NCBI GenBank assembly: GCA_902363375.1
Contig: CABIZX010000002.1
Location: 434,001 to 498,000 of the forward strand
Source of the DNA: Clostridiaceae bacterium
GTDB taxonomy: Bacteria > Bacillota > Clostridia > Clostridiales > Clostridiaceae
Length of the DNA: 64,000 bases
Direction: 5' to 3'
Below, one piece after another: positions 45,284 through 54,288 of the stretch. Under the pieces are notes generated by a model. It had not been told where the DNA came from. It saw nothing but the letters and a program-made list of their open reading frames with translations, and did not search any database. How positions within the stretch are numbered: the stretch's first letter is position 1; every line of letters begins with the position of its first letter. The translations under genes were made by a program, and so were the position numbers.

Positions 45284-45835
45284 ATGAAGGATGGAATACT
45301 GAAAATAATAAAACTAAAAAGTGGTAAGGAACTATTATTAAGAAGACCAAAAGAAGAAGATGCAGAAGCAATGATTGAATACTTAAATATAGTTGGTGGA
45401 GAAAGTAATAATCTTCTCTTTGGTAAAAATGAGTTTAGACTTACTGTAGAGCAGGAGAAGGAATACATTAAAAGTATAAATGATAATGAGAATGCTCTTA
45501 TGCTCCTTGGGATTATCGACAATAAAATTATTAGCGTATCTCAAGTTAGTGCATCAAATAGAAAAAGGATAGCTCATAACAGTGAACTTGCGATTTCTGT
45601 TAAAAAAGAATATTGGGGTATGGGTATTGGTACAGCCGTAATGGAGTCACTAATAGATTTTGCAAGAAGTAGTAATACTATAAAAACCATAAGCCTTGGT
45701 GTTAAAGGTAGTAATAAAAAGGCCCAGCATCTTTATGAGAAGCTTGGATTTGAAAAAGTAGGAGTTCATAAAAACTTCTTTAATATAGATGGAAATTATG
45801 ATGATGAAATCCTTATGGATTTGTATCTAGATTAA
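45284..45835 (+). CDS. GNAT N-acetyltransferase (RimI/BltD-like)
   Basis: 183 aa. Motif A is VKKEYWGMGIGTAVMESLIDFAR, motif B LGVKGSNKKAQHLYEKLGFEKVGVH, a typical single-domain GNAT with LKSGKELLLRRPKEEDAEAM at the N-terminus. AAGTGGTG precedes ATG by 6 bases. Immediately followed by a truncated gene fragment. Substrate unknown; some relatives acetylate spermidine or antibiotics. Confidence 0.85.
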   Translation: MKDGILKIIKLKSGKELLLRRPKEEDAEAMIEYLNIVGGESNNLLFGKNEFRLTVEQEKEYIKSINDNENALMLLGIIDNKIISVSQVSASNRKRIAHNSELAISVKKEYWGMGIGTAVMESLIDFARSSNTIKTISLGVKGSNKKAQHLYEKLGFEKVGVHKNFFNIDGNYDDEILMDLYLD

Positions 45836-45983
45836 GTATAGAAGTGGACATGAACCCATTCATAGCAATAAGGTCATAACAGATACGGAAGAAGAATGTG
45901 GTGTAGAAGTATTTGAAAATAACTGTATATCAGTATCAAATAACTCTGTTAATATTGTAAAGAAAATATTAGAATCACTCTAA
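45831..45983 (+). pseudogene. 3' fragment of a lost gene
   Basis: Open frame of 50 codons without a start, beginning IKYRSGHEPIHSNKV and ending NIVKKILESL-stop. It overlaps the end of the GNAT gene by 5 bases, starts right after an out-of-frame TAG, and has coding-like composition (EECGVEVFENN). Looks like the C-terminal end of a gene deleted or replaced by the GNAT insertion. Parent family not recognised. Confidence 0.55.
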
Positions 45984-46054
45984 ATAAAACTTATCATTAA
46001 TTTTAAGAATAGTTTTATTAATTTAACAATTATGAAGGCAGGTAGAGGGGTAAA

Positions 46055-46612
46055 ATGGAGAAAGGTAAAATTATATTTTAAAATGGTACATCAAGTTCTG
46101 GAAAAAGCTCATTGGCAAGAAAAATACAGGAAATTTCAGAGGAGAAATTTTATCATGTTCAAATTGATACATTCTGTGATATGTTGCATGATAAATTCTT
46201 TGATAAAGACTTTGTAAATACTGAAAATTTAGTTGCCTCTATAATGCATAATTTTGTTTTATCCTTATGTAAAAATGGAGAGAATGTGATAGTTGATACA
46301 GTTATTGAAAATCATAATGAAAATTGGTTAAAAGAATGTGTAGAATTATTGCATGATATGCTTGTTACTTTTGTAAAGGTAAGTTGTCCCTTGCATGAAC
46401 TTGAAAGAAGAGAATTAGAGCGTGGAGATAGGGAAATAGGGCAAGCAAAGGAGCAATTAAGTAATATGAATTTTAATGATATTTATGATTTAGAGGTAAA
46501 TACATATGAAAATTCAATTGAAGAATGCGCAAGAATTATTAAAAATCAAGTGAAATCTTATAGTTATGGAAATGCATTTAAAAAAATATATAATAAATAC
46601 AATTATCTATAG
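46055..46612 (+). pseudogene. Chloramphenicol-phosphotransferase-like P-loop gene with an in-frame stop
   Basis: Reading from ATG 46055 gives MEKGKIIF, then TAA at 46079-46081, then in the same frame NGTSSSGKSSLARKIQ, which contains a Walker A (GTSSSGKSS). It then continues as 176 aa to 46612 (HVQIDTFCDML, NVIVDTVIE, CPLHELERRELERGDRE). The normal family sequence is KIIFLNGTSSSGKSS, so TTA has probably become TAA. The remaining frame could start at TTG 46112, but then the P-loop is lost. Family members phosphorylate chloramphenicol or related substrates. A good GTAGAGGGG site precedes ATG 46055. Confidence 0.75.
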
Positions 46613-46697
46613 CAATTGTAGAAAAATATATAACAAGTAAGTAAGGGAGATAATTAAAGCTATGCTAAATCATAATTGAAAGAGGGGGAATTTAATA

Positions 46698-47684
46698 TTG
46701 ATATTACTTAAAGAGATTACAAGGGATAACTTTTGGGAATGTATTGAGCTTACTGTGGCAAAAGACCAAATTGATTTTGTTACATCTAATGCAGTTTCAA
46801 TAGCACAATCAAAAGTTCAACCAGAATGTATTCCACTTGCAGTATATGAGGATGATATTATGGTGGGATTTGTTATGTATTGTATTGATGAAGATGATGG
46901 TGAGTATTGGATTTATAGAATGATGATTGATGAAAAATATCAATCAAAGGGATATGGGAAAGCAGCATTAGAAAAACTTTTAGATGTTATAAAAAAAGAC
47001 ACTTCTCATAATAAAATCTTTCTCGGAGTTCATAAAGAAAGTACCCATGCGGCAAAGCTATATAAGAGTTTTGGATTTGATTTTACAGGACAAGTATTTG
47101 GTAGTGAGCATATTATGAGGCTAAATTATAATCATATAAAGACTGAGAAAGAAGTTGAATTTATGGAAAATCAAATTAACTATTTAAGAATTGATGGAGA
47201 TTTAGTGTATATAAAGGAGCCAACCATCCAAGAGTTAGATTATGTAGACGAGCTTTGGTTAGATATAAAAACTACAGGCGAAATTGGAGGTCCTTTTAGA
47301 TTAAAGGATAAGAATCAATTCTTTGAGACCATGATATATCCTGGGGATGGGTTAAATAAATACTTTTTAATCTATGATAGGGAAGATAGTAAAGTTGGAG
47401 AAGTTAGTTTTAGAAAGCCAGAGAGAGATTCTAAAAAAGCCATGTTTAACATGAAAATTAAGTGGAAGCATAGAGGACAAGGATATGCTAAAGCAGCCAT
47501 GGATTTAATATTAGATTATTATTTTAATCAGTATGGTGGAGAGATAATGGAAGATAATATAGCAATTGATAATACAAGAGCACAAAGAATATTTTTAAAT
47601 TATGGATTTGAACATATTTCGACTGATAAAGAAGAGTTTTTAGTTAGGCTTACAAAGGATAGATTTAATGAAGTCTCTAGGTAA
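46698..47684 (+). CDS. Tandem GNAT protein (two acetyltransferase domains)
   Basis: 328 aa with TTG start and GAGGGGGAA 7-8 bases upstream. The first domain (1-150) has MIDEKYQSKGYGKAALEKLLDVI and GVHKESTHAAKLYKSFGFDFTG, BltD/SpeG-like. The second (about 160-328) has MKIKWKHRGQGYAKAAMDLILDYYF and IAIDNTRAQRIFLNYGFEHIS. The joint (HIKTEKEVEFMENQINYL) contains a Met where a second protein could once have begun, suggesting fusion of neighbouring genes. Substrates unknown. Confidence 0.82.
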   Translation: MILLKEITRDNFWECIELTVAKDQIDFVTSNAVSIAQSKVQPECIPLAVYEDDIMVGFVMYCIDEDDGEYWIYRMMIDEKYQSKGYGKAALEKLLDVIKKDTSHNKIFLGVHKESTHAAKLYKSFGFDFTGQVFGSEHIMRLNYNHIKTEKEVEFMENQINYLRIDGDLVYIKEPTIQELDYVDELWLDIKTTGEIGGPFRLKDKNQFFETMIYPGDGLNKYFLIYDREDSKVGEVSFRKPERDSKKAMFNMKIKWKHRGQGYAKAAMDLILDYYFNQYGGEIMEDNIAIDNTRAQRIFLNYGFEHISTDKEEFLVRLTKDRFNEVSR

Positions 47685-47934
47685 CTATCATTAGCTACTT
47701 AGAGAATATTTTAAAATGAAAAATAGAGAAAATTAAAAAAGTTATATATAAAGATATAAGAGATATATAGGTGTATTGCCATTAATAATTATATATAAAT
47801 TTAAAAATTGGTGTAATGTTCACTGAAATTGCATATTTCTTATTTGAGATAAAAGATATTTTACAGCTATAAAATAAGTTTAAGCTAGATTAGTAAAATT
47901 ATTTTTTATGAAATAAGAAGATGAGGTGGAGATT

Positions 47935-49584
47935 ATGGAAAATACAATTATGGGGTTTAATCAAGAAAATTTATTAAAGTTTAATTTAGATTTATTAGAT
48001 ATGGCTATTCTTAGATATTTTATTGATTTTATAACACCTAAAAAATCGCAAACTACTAATATAGAAGGAAAAGTTTATTATTGGGTTTCTTATGATGAGA
48101 TATTAAGTGAGTGTCCTGCATTCAAAATAAAAAAATGTACAGTACAAGCTAGATTTTTTAAATTAAGGGATCAAGGAATTCTTTCTCATCAAGTTCTAAA
48201 AGATGGAGGCAATTACTCATATTTTGGCATAGGAAAAAGATATGAGGAGCTTATGGTAGGTATGCAATTAGAAGATAATGAGGGAATAGAAGTAAAAATT
48301 GAAAAAGAAGAGAATTATGAAGTTCAAGTAGATAAGAAGAGTGAAGTTAAAAAAGATAAAAGTGAAGTAGAAGAAATTAAAAGAGTAGAAGAAAGTAAAC
48401 GAGAAATTGCAGAAGAAAATATAAGGAAAGTTGAAGAAGTTGAGAAAGTTGAAGATTTTAGTAGGGATAACTGGGGTTTAAGGGGTGTATATAAAAACGT
48501 ACAGCCTGTAGAAGAAAGCTCACAAGAGATAGAGGAAGATGAAAATGAGAATATGGATTATATGCAGTCTAAGGGTATAGGTGAAAACTTCTATGGTATG
48601 GGTGAAAATCAACATAAACATGAAAAAAGTTCGTGTAAGAGCCAAAATAATCTATACCCTTATGCATTTAAATATATAACAAATAACCCTTCTACTAAAT
48701 ATCCTTCTATAAAAAATATAAAAAAATTGTTTTCCTCCAGAAAACGGTTTGTGAAGTTAGGGGATGGAGATATGAAAAAAGACGTTTTGAAGCTAGAGGA
48801 TATTTTAAAAATAAAAAGGGAGGACGAGAGAATATCCGCCCTTTACAATATCTTCAATGAGAGCAGTAGATTAGCTACTAAAGCCACTCAAGTGGAGTTT
48901 CTCACAACGGTAAGGCAGATTGGAAAAAATCTTAAACCAGGTATGAAAATCCTTGATTTAGGGGCAGGAACAGGGGAGTATAGCCTATATTTTGCAAACA
49001 AAGGATTTCAAGTAACAGCCATTGAGCTAGTTGAAAAACATGTTATGCAAATTAAAGAAAAGGTTAAGGATGACATGTCCATTGAAGTATTTCAAGGTAA
49101 TGCTCTAGATTTATCTTGGATTAAAGATAAGGAATATGACATAGTGTTATGCTTTGGTCCACTTTATCACTTGAAAGATATTGAAGATAGGATGAAGTGT
49201 ATAGCAGAAGTAAAAAGAGTATGCAAGGATGATGGAAAGATATTCTTTGCCTTTATATCAAACGATATGGTGGTTACTACAGAAACCATGCTCTATGATG
49301 AGGAGTTTTTAAAGGGAAATAACTATAATCATGATACCTTCAAAGTTGTAGACTTTCCTTTTGTTTTCCATACAGTAGATCAGTGCAGAAGCCTATTAAA
49401 AGACTCTAACCTAAAAATTATTTCAGAGGTTGCAGCAGATGGATTAAGTGAACTTCTAGCAGATAAAATAAATAACATGGACGAGGAAGATTATAAGCAG
49501 TGGCTTAATTATCATTACTATTGTTGTGAAAAGCCAGAGTTTTTAGGTACAAGTAACCATCTTTTGTTTGTAGCAGAAAAGTAA
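47935..49584 (+). CDS. HTH (replication/phage-like) domain fused to a class I SAM methyltransferase
   Basis: 549 aa. Residues 1-95 read as a winged helix of the kind found in phage replication-initiation proteins (MENTIMGFNQENLLKFNLD, MAILRYFIDFITP, KIKKCTVQARFFKLRDQGIL). Residues about 105-235 are Lys/Glu-rich and low-complexity. From about 283, LKLEDILKIKREDERISALYNIFNESSRLA begins a complete UbiG-type methyltransferase: LDLGAGTGEYSLYFA, ITAIELVEK, VLCFGPLYHL. ATG 47935 has GAGGTGGAG upstream. Both parts are in one frame with no stop. A fusion like this is unusual. Confidence 0.78.
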   Translation: MENTIMGFNQENLLKFNLDLLDMAILRYFIDFITPKKSQTTNIEGKVYYWVSYDEILSECPAFKIKKCTVQARFFKLRDQGILSHQVLKDGGNYSYFGIGKRYEELMVGMQLEDNEGIEVKIEKEENYEVQVDKKSEVKKDKSEVEEIKRVEESKREIAEENIRKVEEVEKVEDFSRDNWGLRGVYKNVQPVEESSQEIEEDENENMDYMQSKGIGENFYGMGENQHKHEKSSCKSQNNLYPYAFKYITNNPSTKYPSIKNIKKLFSSRKRFVKLGDGDMKKDVLKLEDILKIKREDERISALYNIFNESSRLATKATQVEFLTTVRQIGKNLKPGMKILDLGAGTGEYSLYFANKGFQVTAIELVEKHVMQIKEKVKDDMSIEVFQGNALDLSWIKDKEYDIVLCFGPLYHLKDIEDRMKCIAEVKRVCKDDGKIFFAFISNDMVVTTETMLYDEEFLKGNNYNHDTFKVVDFPFVFHTVDQCRSLLKDSNLKIISEVAADGLSELLADKINNMDEEDYKQWLNYHYYCCEKPEFLGTSNHLLFVAEK

Positions 49585-49614
49585 ATATTAAGTTCATTGT
49601 GAAATGAGGTGTAA

Positions 49615-50136
49615 ATGATGATTAAATTAGTACAGCCAGACCTTTGTCTTGAAGAGAAATTTATTGAAATGCTTAATGACTATAATGACAAGGGAGACGA
49701 TAGGATTAGCAGCAGGTATTCTAGAGCAAACTATGAATTTCAAAGCTATATAGATTATCTTAAGAAGAGGGAGAAGGGAATTAATTTAGAAGCAGAAGAC
49801 GTTGCGTCATCAGAATGGTGGCTTTTAAATGAAAACAAGGATATTTTAGGAACTGTTAGATTAAGGTATGAGCTTAATGAGACAAACTATGACGAAGGTG
49901 GAAATATTGGCTATGATATATCGCCAAGACACAGAAGAAAGGGATATGGCAAGTTAATATTAAAATTAATATTAGAGAAGGCAAAGGATTTAGGCTTTAA
50001 AAGAGTTTTAATAACCTGTGATTTTGATAATCTTGCTTCTAAAAATATAATTGAGCATAATGGTGGAAAGCTAGAGAACACCATAATCTCAAAGGAATCA
50101 GGAAAAGAAGTTTTAAGGTATTGGATAGAGATTTAA
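49615..50136 (+). CDS. GNAT N-acetyltransferase
   Basis: 173 aa. Motif A is ISPRHRRKGYGKLILKLILEKAKDLGF, followed by LITCDFDNLASKNIIEHNGGKLEN. The N-terminal part, MIKLVQPDLCLEEKFIEMLNDY, is characteristic of a family found beside tRNA or antibiotic genes in Bacillus. GAGGTG precedes the double ATG (49615/49618). Substrate unknown. Confidence 0.85.
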   Translation: MMIKLVQPDLCLEEKFIEMLNDYNDKGDDRISSRYSRANYEFQSYIDYLKKREKGINLEAEDVASSEWWLLNENKDILGTVRLRYELNETNYDEGGNIGYDISPRHRRKGYGKLILKLILEKAKDLGFKRVLITCDFDNLASKNIIEHNGGKLENTIISKESGKEVLRYWIEI

Positions 50137-50276
50137 TTGAAAAAGGTTTTTCCACAGATACCTATGAAAAGGTATATTATTTAAGATTTGATATATGAAC
50201 TATGGTGATATAAATAATATGAATGATAAAGCTATGGGTATTAAATGAATCTATTATCATACAGGAGGAAATTTAT

Positions 50277-51278
50277 ATGGATAAGATAGGAAAATTAAAA
50301 AAGGGAGATTCTATAGGAATTTTTTCACCGTCATCACCAATAACATACTCATGTCCTAAAAGGTTTGAAAGAGCAAAGAAGTATTTACAGGATAAAGGAT
50401 TTAAAATTGTAGAAGGAGATTTAACAGGAAAATGTGACTTCTATAGATCAGGAAATATTGAAGAAAGAGCCAAGGAATTGAATGATTTAATTAGGAATCC
50501 AGAAATAAAATGTATTATGTCTACTATTGGAGGAATGAACTCAAACTCAATCCTTCCTTATATAGATTATGAAGCCTTTAAGAAAAATCCTAAAATAGTA
50601 ATAGGTTATTCTGATGTCACCGCAATTCTACTTGCTATCTATGAAAAGACAGGGGTAACCACTTATTACGGACCTGCATTAGTGGCTTCCTTTGGAGAAC
50701 TACAACCATTTGTTAATGATACTTATGATTATTTTAAAGAAGTAGTAATGGATAAAATAAAGATTCCTCATGGGATTGAAATGCCACAATATTGGACAGA
50801 TGAGTATATCAATTGGGAAACACAAGATAGAAGTAAAGAAGTAAGAGAGAATAACTGGATTACAGTCTATGAAGGTGTCGCTAGAGGAAGAGTTATTGGA
50901 GGAAACCTGAACACAATGCAAGGTATATGGGGTAGCCAGTATATGCCAGAAATAAAGGACGGAGATATACTTTTTATAGAAGATTCATTAAAAGATGCTG
51001 CCACAATAGAAAGAAGTTTTTCACTTTTAAAATTGAATGGTGTTTTTGATAGGGTTTCAGGAATAATCCTTGGAAAGCATGAGTTGTTTGATGATCTAAA
51101 TACAGGTAGAAAGCCTTATGAGATATTGCTTGAAGTATTAGGTGATAAAAGATTACCATTTATCGCGGACTTTGATTGTTGTCATACACATCCTATGGTT
51201 ACCCTACCAATAGGGTGTCAGATTGAACTTGATGCTACAAACAAGAAAGTAAGTATTATTGAGGAGTGGGGATTGTAG
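50277..51278 (+). CDS. S66 family peptidase, MccF-like
   Basis: 333 aa. Ser-Glu-His peptidase: nucleophile S112 in IGYSDVTAI, E235 in ILFIEDSLKD, H303 in CCHTHPMVTLPIG. The YWTDEYINWETQDR insert near 172-186 is characteristic of MccF-type rather than muropeptide LdcA enzymes; MccF cleaves aspartyl-AMP-like microcin C to give immunity. The in-frame upstream ATG (50223) is rejected; CAGGAGGA lies 8 bases before ATG 50277. Sits among GNATs, consistent with resistance to peptide-nucleotide antibiotics, though general muropeptide carboxypeptidase activity is an alternative. Confidence 0.88.
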   Translation: MDKIGKLKKGDSIGIFSPSSPITYSCPKRFERAKKYLQDKGFKIVEGDLTGKCDFYRSGNIEERAKELNDLIRNPEIKCIMSTIGGMNSNSILPYIDYEAFKKNPKIVIGYSDVTAILLAIYEKTGVTTYYGPALVASFGELQPFVNDTYDYFKEVVMDKIKIPHGIEMPQYWTDEYINWETQDRSKEVRENNWITVYEGVARGRVIGGNLNTMQGIWGSQYMPEIKDGDILFIEDSLKDAATIERSFSLLKLNGVFDRVSGIILGKHELFDDLNTGRKPYEILLEVLGDKRLPFIADFDCCHTHPMVTLPIGCQIELDATNKKVSIIEEWGL

Positions 51279-51288
51279 GAGGAAGTTT

Positions 51289-51810
51289 ATGATTAAGTTA
51301 AGATATCCAATATTAGAAGATGCTGAGGAGTTTTTCAGAATACTCTCTGAAGGAAAGTTTGAGTTTTATCATGCAACAATTCCTGAAAGTGTTGATTTGG
51401 AGAGAGAATGGATTAAAAAACGAGAGTATAAAAGGAGAAATAATCTTGAATATAATTATTCAATTACCCTTGAAGATGAAGTTATAGGTGGATGTAATAT
51501 AAAGATATTTCAAGACAATCCCCATATTGGAGAAATAGGCTACTTTATAGATAGAAAATTTTTCAATAGAGGAATTGCAACAGAAGTTGTGAAGCAATTA
51601 GAAGTCATTGCTTTTAATGAGCTAAATCTAATAAGGCTTGAAATTCGTATGGATCCACAAAATAAAGCAAGTGAAAAAGTTGCTATAAAGAATAACTTTA
51701 AAAAAGAGGGTTTATTAAAAAAGGTTATGAAGTTTGAGGATAATTATTATGATAATTTGCTATATGCAAAAGTGAATGAAAACCACTTTATGGAAAATAT
51801 AATAAAATAG
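51289..51810 (+). CDS. GNAT N-acetyltransferase (RimJ/RimL-like)
   Basis: 173 aa starting MIKLRYPILEDAEEFFR, with GGAGG 6 bases upstream and only 10 bases after the MccF stop. Motif A is IDRKFFNRGIATEVVKQLEVIAFNEL and MDPQNKASEKVAIKNNFKKEG follows. Looks like a RimL/RimJ-type ribosomal-protein or drug acetyltransferase; MccE-like GNATs acetylate processed microcin C, so a link to the MccF next door is worth testing. Ends 4 bases before the next frame region. Confidence 0.82.
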   Translation: MIKLRYPILEDAEEFFRILSEGKFEFYHATIPESVDLEREWIKKREYKRRNNLEYNYSITLEDEVIGGCNIKIFQDNPHIGEIGYFIDRKFFNRGIATEVVKQLEVIAFNELNLIRLEIRMDPQNKASEKVAIKNNFKKEGLLKKVMKFEDNYYDNLLYAKVNENHFMENIIK

Positions 51811-51859
51811 GTCTTTGTACAAGCAAGTACACGAGATATTCAAAGGAGAGAATAAAATT

Positions 51860-52399
51860 ATGAAAATATGCTTTGAAGAATTTAAGGATGAAATTGATAC
51901 TCTTGTAGAGTTTTTAACATCAGATACTTGGGAATTTCATGGAACACCGAATCAAAATCCTGAAACAATTAGAGAGATCTATGAGAACAATTATTATACT
52001 GGGGATGGATGTAAAACATTTTGGGTTATTTTAGATGAGGATATAAGAGTGGGAGTGATAAGAATTTATGATCTACAAGATGGCAGCCCCTTGTTTGACA
52101 TAAAAATTTTGAGCAAGTACAAAGGTATGGGAATTGGGACAATTACAGTGAAGTGGCTTACTGATTATATATTTAATAATTACTCTGATAAGGAGAGGAT
52201 AGAGGGATATACAAGGCAGGACAATTACGCAATGAGAGGTGTATTCCATAAGTGTGGTTTTGTTAAAGAGGCACATCATCGAAAGGCGTGGGGAAGTAAA
52301 AGTGGGAAACTATATGATGCAATTGGTTATTGTATTACAAGGGAAGATTGGCAAAGTGGAGAAACTACCCCAGTAAATTGGAATGACTATAGGTATTAA
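51860..52399 (+). CDS. GNAT N-acetyltransferase
   Basis: 179 aa from ATG 51860 with AAAGGAGAG 8-9 bases upstream. Motif A is ILSKYKGMGIGTITVKWLTDYIF; later GYTRQDNYAMRGVFHKCGFVKEAHHRKAW is motif B. RimJ/RimL-like overall with IREIYENNYYTGDGCKTFWVI. Last of the tight MccF-GNAT-GNAT group. Substrate unknown. Confidence 0.84.
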   Translation: MKICFEEFKDEIDTLVEFLTSDTWEFHGTPNQNPETIREIYENNYYTGDGCKTFWVILDEDIRVGVIRIYDLQDGSPLFDIKILSKYKGMGIGTITVKWLTDYIFNNYSDKERIEGYTRQDNYAMRGVFHKCGFVKEAHHRKAWGSKSGKLYDAIGYCITREDWQSGETTPVNWNDYRY

Positions 52400-52468
52400 G
52401 GATTATAAATATACAATCGTATTATATTGTGGATTAGGTAATATACAAATTAAGTTGGGGGAATATCA

Positions 52469-52939
52469 ATGAAATTAACAGCACACAAACTTTCGGAAGA
52501 ACAAGCAAAGGAGATTTCAAATTGGAAATATACTGGAGAGTATTCAATTTACAATCTACCATCATGGGATAAAATGATTAAAGAAAACTATTCATTGACT
52601 GACAATGTAAAAAGAGAAAGATACATAGGTTATATAAATGAAGATGGAGAGCTAGTCGGATTTGTAAATCTATTGGATCAAGGAGATACAGTATTCTTTG
52701 GAATTGGCATAAAACCTAACTACTGTAGTAAGGGAATAGGAAAAGTAATAACAAAGATGGCTTTAATTGAAAGTCAAAATAGGTTTCCTAATAAACCTGT
52801 TATATTAGAGGTTAGGACTTGGAACAAAAGGGCTGTGAATTGTTATAAATCAAGGGGATTTGAAATTGTTGAAATAAAACAGCAACAAACATATATTGGA
52901 TTTGGCGAATTTTATATAATGAGACATGAGTTGAAATAA
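52469..52939 (+). CDS. GNAT N-acetyltransferase
   Basis: 156 aa. Motif A is IGIKPNYCSKGIGKVITKMALIESQ, motif B EVRTWNKRAVNCYKSRGFEIVEI. Opens KLTAHKLSEEQAKEISNWKYTGEYSIYNLPSWDKM, typical of a Bacillus/Clostridium single-domain branch. GTTGGGGG upstream of ATG. Followed by the spacer block TATATGACGAATTATC and hairpin leader copy 3. Confidence 0.84.
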   Translation: MKLTAHKLSEEQAKEISNWKYTGEYSIYNLPSWDKMIKENYSLTDNVKRERYIGYINEDGELVGFVNLLDQGDTVFFGIGIKPNYCSKGIGKVITKMALIESQNRFPNKPVILEVRTWNKRAVNCYKSRGFEIVEIKQQQTYIGFGEFYIMRHELK

Positions 52940-53041
52940 TTTTAATACGGTATTTTTTATTCGTAATTTTAATATATGACGAATTATCAATAAAGTTATT
53001 AATATGCTATACACAGAAAAAGTATAAAAAGAAAAGAAGTT

Positions 53042-53085
53042 AGTTTTAGTGAGAGCTTAGTACTTATTATACACTCTCTCACTAA
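53042..53085 (+). repeat. Hairpin leader (copy 3)
   Basis: TTAGTGAGAG pairs with CTCTCACTAA around TTAGTA/TAC. Same sequence pattern as copy 1; the DUF1599 gene that follows has its own AAGGAAGG after the hairpin. Confidence 0.55.
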
Positions 53086-53108
53086 AGATAAAGGAAGGAA
53101 AAATTCAT

Positions 53109-53384
53109 ATGGGGAAATTTGACCAACATAAGGAGATATGTGAAAAATTAAATAAGATATATGCTGCAAAGAATAAAGATTATGGAGATAGTTTTAGCGA
53201 GGGATTTCAAGAGTATGGTCTTAGTATGCCTGCAATTAGATTAGAAGATAAATTACGAAGATATAAGCAATTAATTAAGCAGTATGCTGAAGTAAAAGAC
53301 GAGAGCATTATAGATACGCTATTAGATTTAGCCAATTACTCTATCATGACCATTATTGAAATAGAAAATAGAGATAAAGAGTAA
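53109..53384 (+). CDS. DUF1599 / nucleotide-modification-associated domain protein
   Basis: 91 aa. The pattern KNKDYGDSFSEGF, RLEDKLRRYKQLI and DTLLDLANYSIMTIIEIE matches the all-helical DUF1599 family (Nmad1-related), common in phages and plasmids. Role proposed in nucleotide modification; no catalytic residue is certain. ATG with AAGGAAGG upstream. A phage-derived gene in the island. Confidence 0.75.
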   Translation: MGKFDQHKEICEKLNKIYAAKNKDYGDSFSEGFQEYGLSMPAIRLEDKLRRYKQLIKQYAEVKDESIIDTLLDLANYSIMTIIEIENRDKE

Positions 53385-53432
53385 TAATAAACAATCGTAT
53401 TATATGACGAAATAAATCAGAGGAGGATTATA

Positions 53433-54092
53433 ATGAAAGTTTCTGTAAATGAACTATTAAACATTGAAGAATTAGATGCAAGAGCCATATTTAAAGGGAT
53501 TAAGTATCCTTGGGAAGCTCTTACAGAAATTAAGGATTTTATTTTTGAATACGCAAAAAATCTGCCAAGCGATTTTGAAAGAATAAAGGAATTTGTATGG
53601 GTTGGCAAAGGCACTACAATAGAAAAAAGTGTTCTTATAAACGGTCCGGCGATTATCGGTTACAATTGCGAAATCAGGCATTCTGCTTACATTAGAGACA
53701 ATGTTATCATTGGTAATGATGTTATAATTGGAAACTCAACTGAAATTAAAAATTCAATCCTCTTTAATAAAGTGCAGGTTACCCATTACAATTATGTTGG
53801 TGATTCAATATTAGGGTATAAAGCCCATCTGGGGGCAGGTGCAATAACCTCAAATTTAAAGTCTGATGGAACATTAGTAAGAGTAAAATATGGTACAGAT
53901 ATCGTTGAAACTGGTTTAAGGAAATTTGGTGCAATTGTAGGCGATTCAGCTGAAGTAGGATGTAACTCAGTTTTAAACCCAGGTACAATAATAGGAAAAG
54001 ATAGTATTGTTTATCCATTAAGTTCTGTAAGAGGCTATATTCCAGAGAAGAGTATTTTGAAAAGTAATGGTGAAATTGTAGAGAGAAAATAA
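53433..54092 (+). CDS. Hexapeptide-repeat acyl/nucleotidyl-transferase-like protein
   Basis: 219 aa. Left-handed beta-helix with repeats VLINGPAIIGYNCEI, NVIIGNDVIIGNSTEI and AIVGDSAEVGCNSVLNPGTIIGKDSIV. The middle, with HYNYVGDSILGYKAHLGAGAITSNLKSDG, resembles the acetyltransferase half of GlmU-like enzymes and its UDP-GlcNAc pyrophosphorylase relatives. No nucleotidyl domain is present, so it is probably a stand-alone acyltransferase. GAGGAGG precedes ATG. Function in the island unknown. Confidence 0.75.
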   Translation: MKVSVNELLNIEELDARAIFKGIKYPWEALTEIKDFIFEYAKNLPSDFERIKEFVWVGKGTTIEKSVLINGPAIIGYNCEIRHSAYIRDNVIIGNDVIIGNSTEIKNSILFNKVQVTHYNYVGDSILGYKAHLGAGAITSNLKSDGTLVRVKYGTDIVETGLRKFGAIVGDSAEVGCNSVLNPGTIIGKDSIVYPLSSVRGYIPEKSILKSNGEIVERK

Positions 54093-54156
54093 AGTCAAGG
54101 AACCAGGATATCGTATTAATTCAGAAGTAAATTTTACTGTGTTTTAATTCGTATTT

Positions 54157-54270
54157 TTCTTATATGAAGAACCACTAATTAATATGATTACGATAATAAA
54201 GAAGTTAATTATATGTAGTATGTATAAGGATAGTAAAATAAGTCAGTGTAGGGTGTACTACACTAGATAT
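54157..54270 (+). repeat. 114-bp direct-repeat leader, copy A
   Basis: About 95% identical over its length to copy B (54793-54907). Contains hairpin AGTGTAG/CTACACT and the small frame MITIIKKLIIC. Followed 18 bases later by the start of a GNAT gene (54289). Confidence 0.85.
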
Positions 54271-54288
54271 TTAAAGGTGGTACAAAAC

